64,000 nt of DNA from Sipunculus nudus. Lineage: Eukaryota; Annelida; Sipuncula; Golfingiida; Sipunculidae. Numbering within the stretch: position 1 is the first letter of the stretch; each line of letters opens with the position of its first letter. The stretch covers positions 893,579 to 957,578 of the forward strand of contig CM049307.1 of assembly GCA_026874595.1 (NCBI GenBank), given 5' to 3'. The notes under the pieces were generated by a model. That model was given only the letters and a program-made list of their open reading frames with translations, searched no databases and was not told the origin of the DNA. Position numbers and translations under genes: made by a program. Positions 63,031 through 64,000 of this stretch are shown in pieces.

Positions 63031-64000
63031 TTATTTATGACTCAACGAGAAAAGAATTAACACTTCTGTCACACATTACATATGATTATCTGTTCATAAG
63101 TGAAAATATAATTAGTTCTGGGATACTAAGGCAAACTTATTTGATGAAGTGCACCACCAGTCATTGCTGACCTGAGAATGATATCAGAGCTCTTCCACAT
63201 AACACTGGTTTCCTTTTCCATTATTTTTTCTCTAAATTTGAACATCCATGTGTTTAAAGTTGGTAATAACATAATTACAGAAAGAAGTTTTTTTATTACT
63301 GGCATTTCAAGTGATGTTAGGTACAAGAATAATGACTTTATCAATTTACTTATCATACTTTTTCAGATGATGTAGACATATGGTGTAAATATCAAATATA
63401 AAAATATGAATAATAAAGAAGACATAAATATAGATATATCATACAGATACAAAAACAAAATAACTTAATCACATAGGTATTATGCTTGAATGTGATGTTA
63501 AAATATGTACTTAAGAAATGGTAAAACAATGAGTAAAAGGAGTCTGTGGGATCTGAGAGGTCCATGCATCAGGCTTCCTCTGTGTTAATTTTTAAAATAT
63601 GTTGGAAAACAGACATTTTTATGTTTTTAACCAAACATAATATATGTTATGTCCTTAGATAACTTGACAAATTAACATCAGTGTTTTTTATGAATTAGAT
63701 TCCTCTTAGGGTCTGTGATCCGGGGACTGTTGGGTCCAGGTTTTACACATTTAGGATCCAGGGTCCAGGTGTTACACATTGAAGTGATAATACCAGAAGA
63801 TAAGAATATGTACCTTATATTGTACCAATCCTGACTTTAACATGTATTTATGAAAAGAACCATTTCTGTTGTCCTTTGTATGCTTATGTTACTCCTTGAA
63901 TACTAGATTCAAAATGAGAAATTGCTCACTTTATACCCTATTAGCATTCACGTTTCACTTTTATTATGGCTGCTGTATTTACATACGAGCACTTACATTC
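63030..64000. other. AT-rich 3' flank
   Basis: No gene is supported. A small local duplication of gggtccaggtgttacacatt type occurs at 63730-63780 (two copies about 32 bp apart). Short open frames in this stretch are low-complexity and lack splice context. Confidence 0.45.

Overview
This is a eukaryotic, intron-rich, AT-rich animal window. The lineage is most likely a mollusc or another lophotrochozoan. That is an inference from the interspersed repeats: phrases such as TTTTGGCTGAGTTATGG, an element end reading GCGCCATGACCCATGGG, and TGACCTTTACCTTCAAGGTT resemble repeats I associate with mollusc genomes. Amphioxus is not excluded. No rRNA, tRNA, CRISPR or bacterial feature was seen.

Layout. 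1-6260 is a patchwork of a diverged module of about 1.15 kb. Its second copy is split by a 2.7-kb insertion (1929-4594) that itself holds a 680-bp duplication. 6380-7990 carries small clustered repeats and a degenerate 95-bp module. 7990-8816 holds a strong hairpin and a possible element bounded by 21-bp inverted repeats. From 10039 to 61836 lies the 3' part of one plus-strand gene. It has five exons: 10039-10239, 10607-10682, 52439-52534, 61461-61511 and 61786-61836. Their splice phases agree throughout and they encode 157 residues: the end of an ankyrin-repeat domain, a Ser/Glu-rich linker, a Glu/Lys-rich segment and a short C-terminus. 59145-61285 is decayed minus-strand non-LTR retrotransposon sequence inside the last long intron. 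61837-64000 is 3' flank with diverged repeats.

The striking feature is the introns. The second intron in the window is almost entirely a 41.3-kb minisatellite of about 1,030 units of 40 bp. The next intron starts with a 6.6-kb minisatellite of about 80 units of 82 bp. The two unit sequences are unrelated, yet each array begins at its exon's 3' end. The first unit spans the coding end and the 5' splice site, so nearly every unit is a copy of an exon/intron junction. The intron before them has a two-copy duplication of its 3' splice site. One gene therefore shows tandem duplication at three successive splice junctions, two of them hugely amplified. From memory and unchecked, minisatellites overlapping 5' exon/intron boundaries were reported in amphioxus as 'mirages'. 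The present case may be a related but much larger phenomenon. The 40-bp array also has higher-order structure, with block copies at offsets of 1.73, 3.34, 4.94, 6.36, 8.90 and 24.85 kb.

The many short open frames inside both arrays follow from the unit length being 1 modulo 3 and are not annotated as genes.
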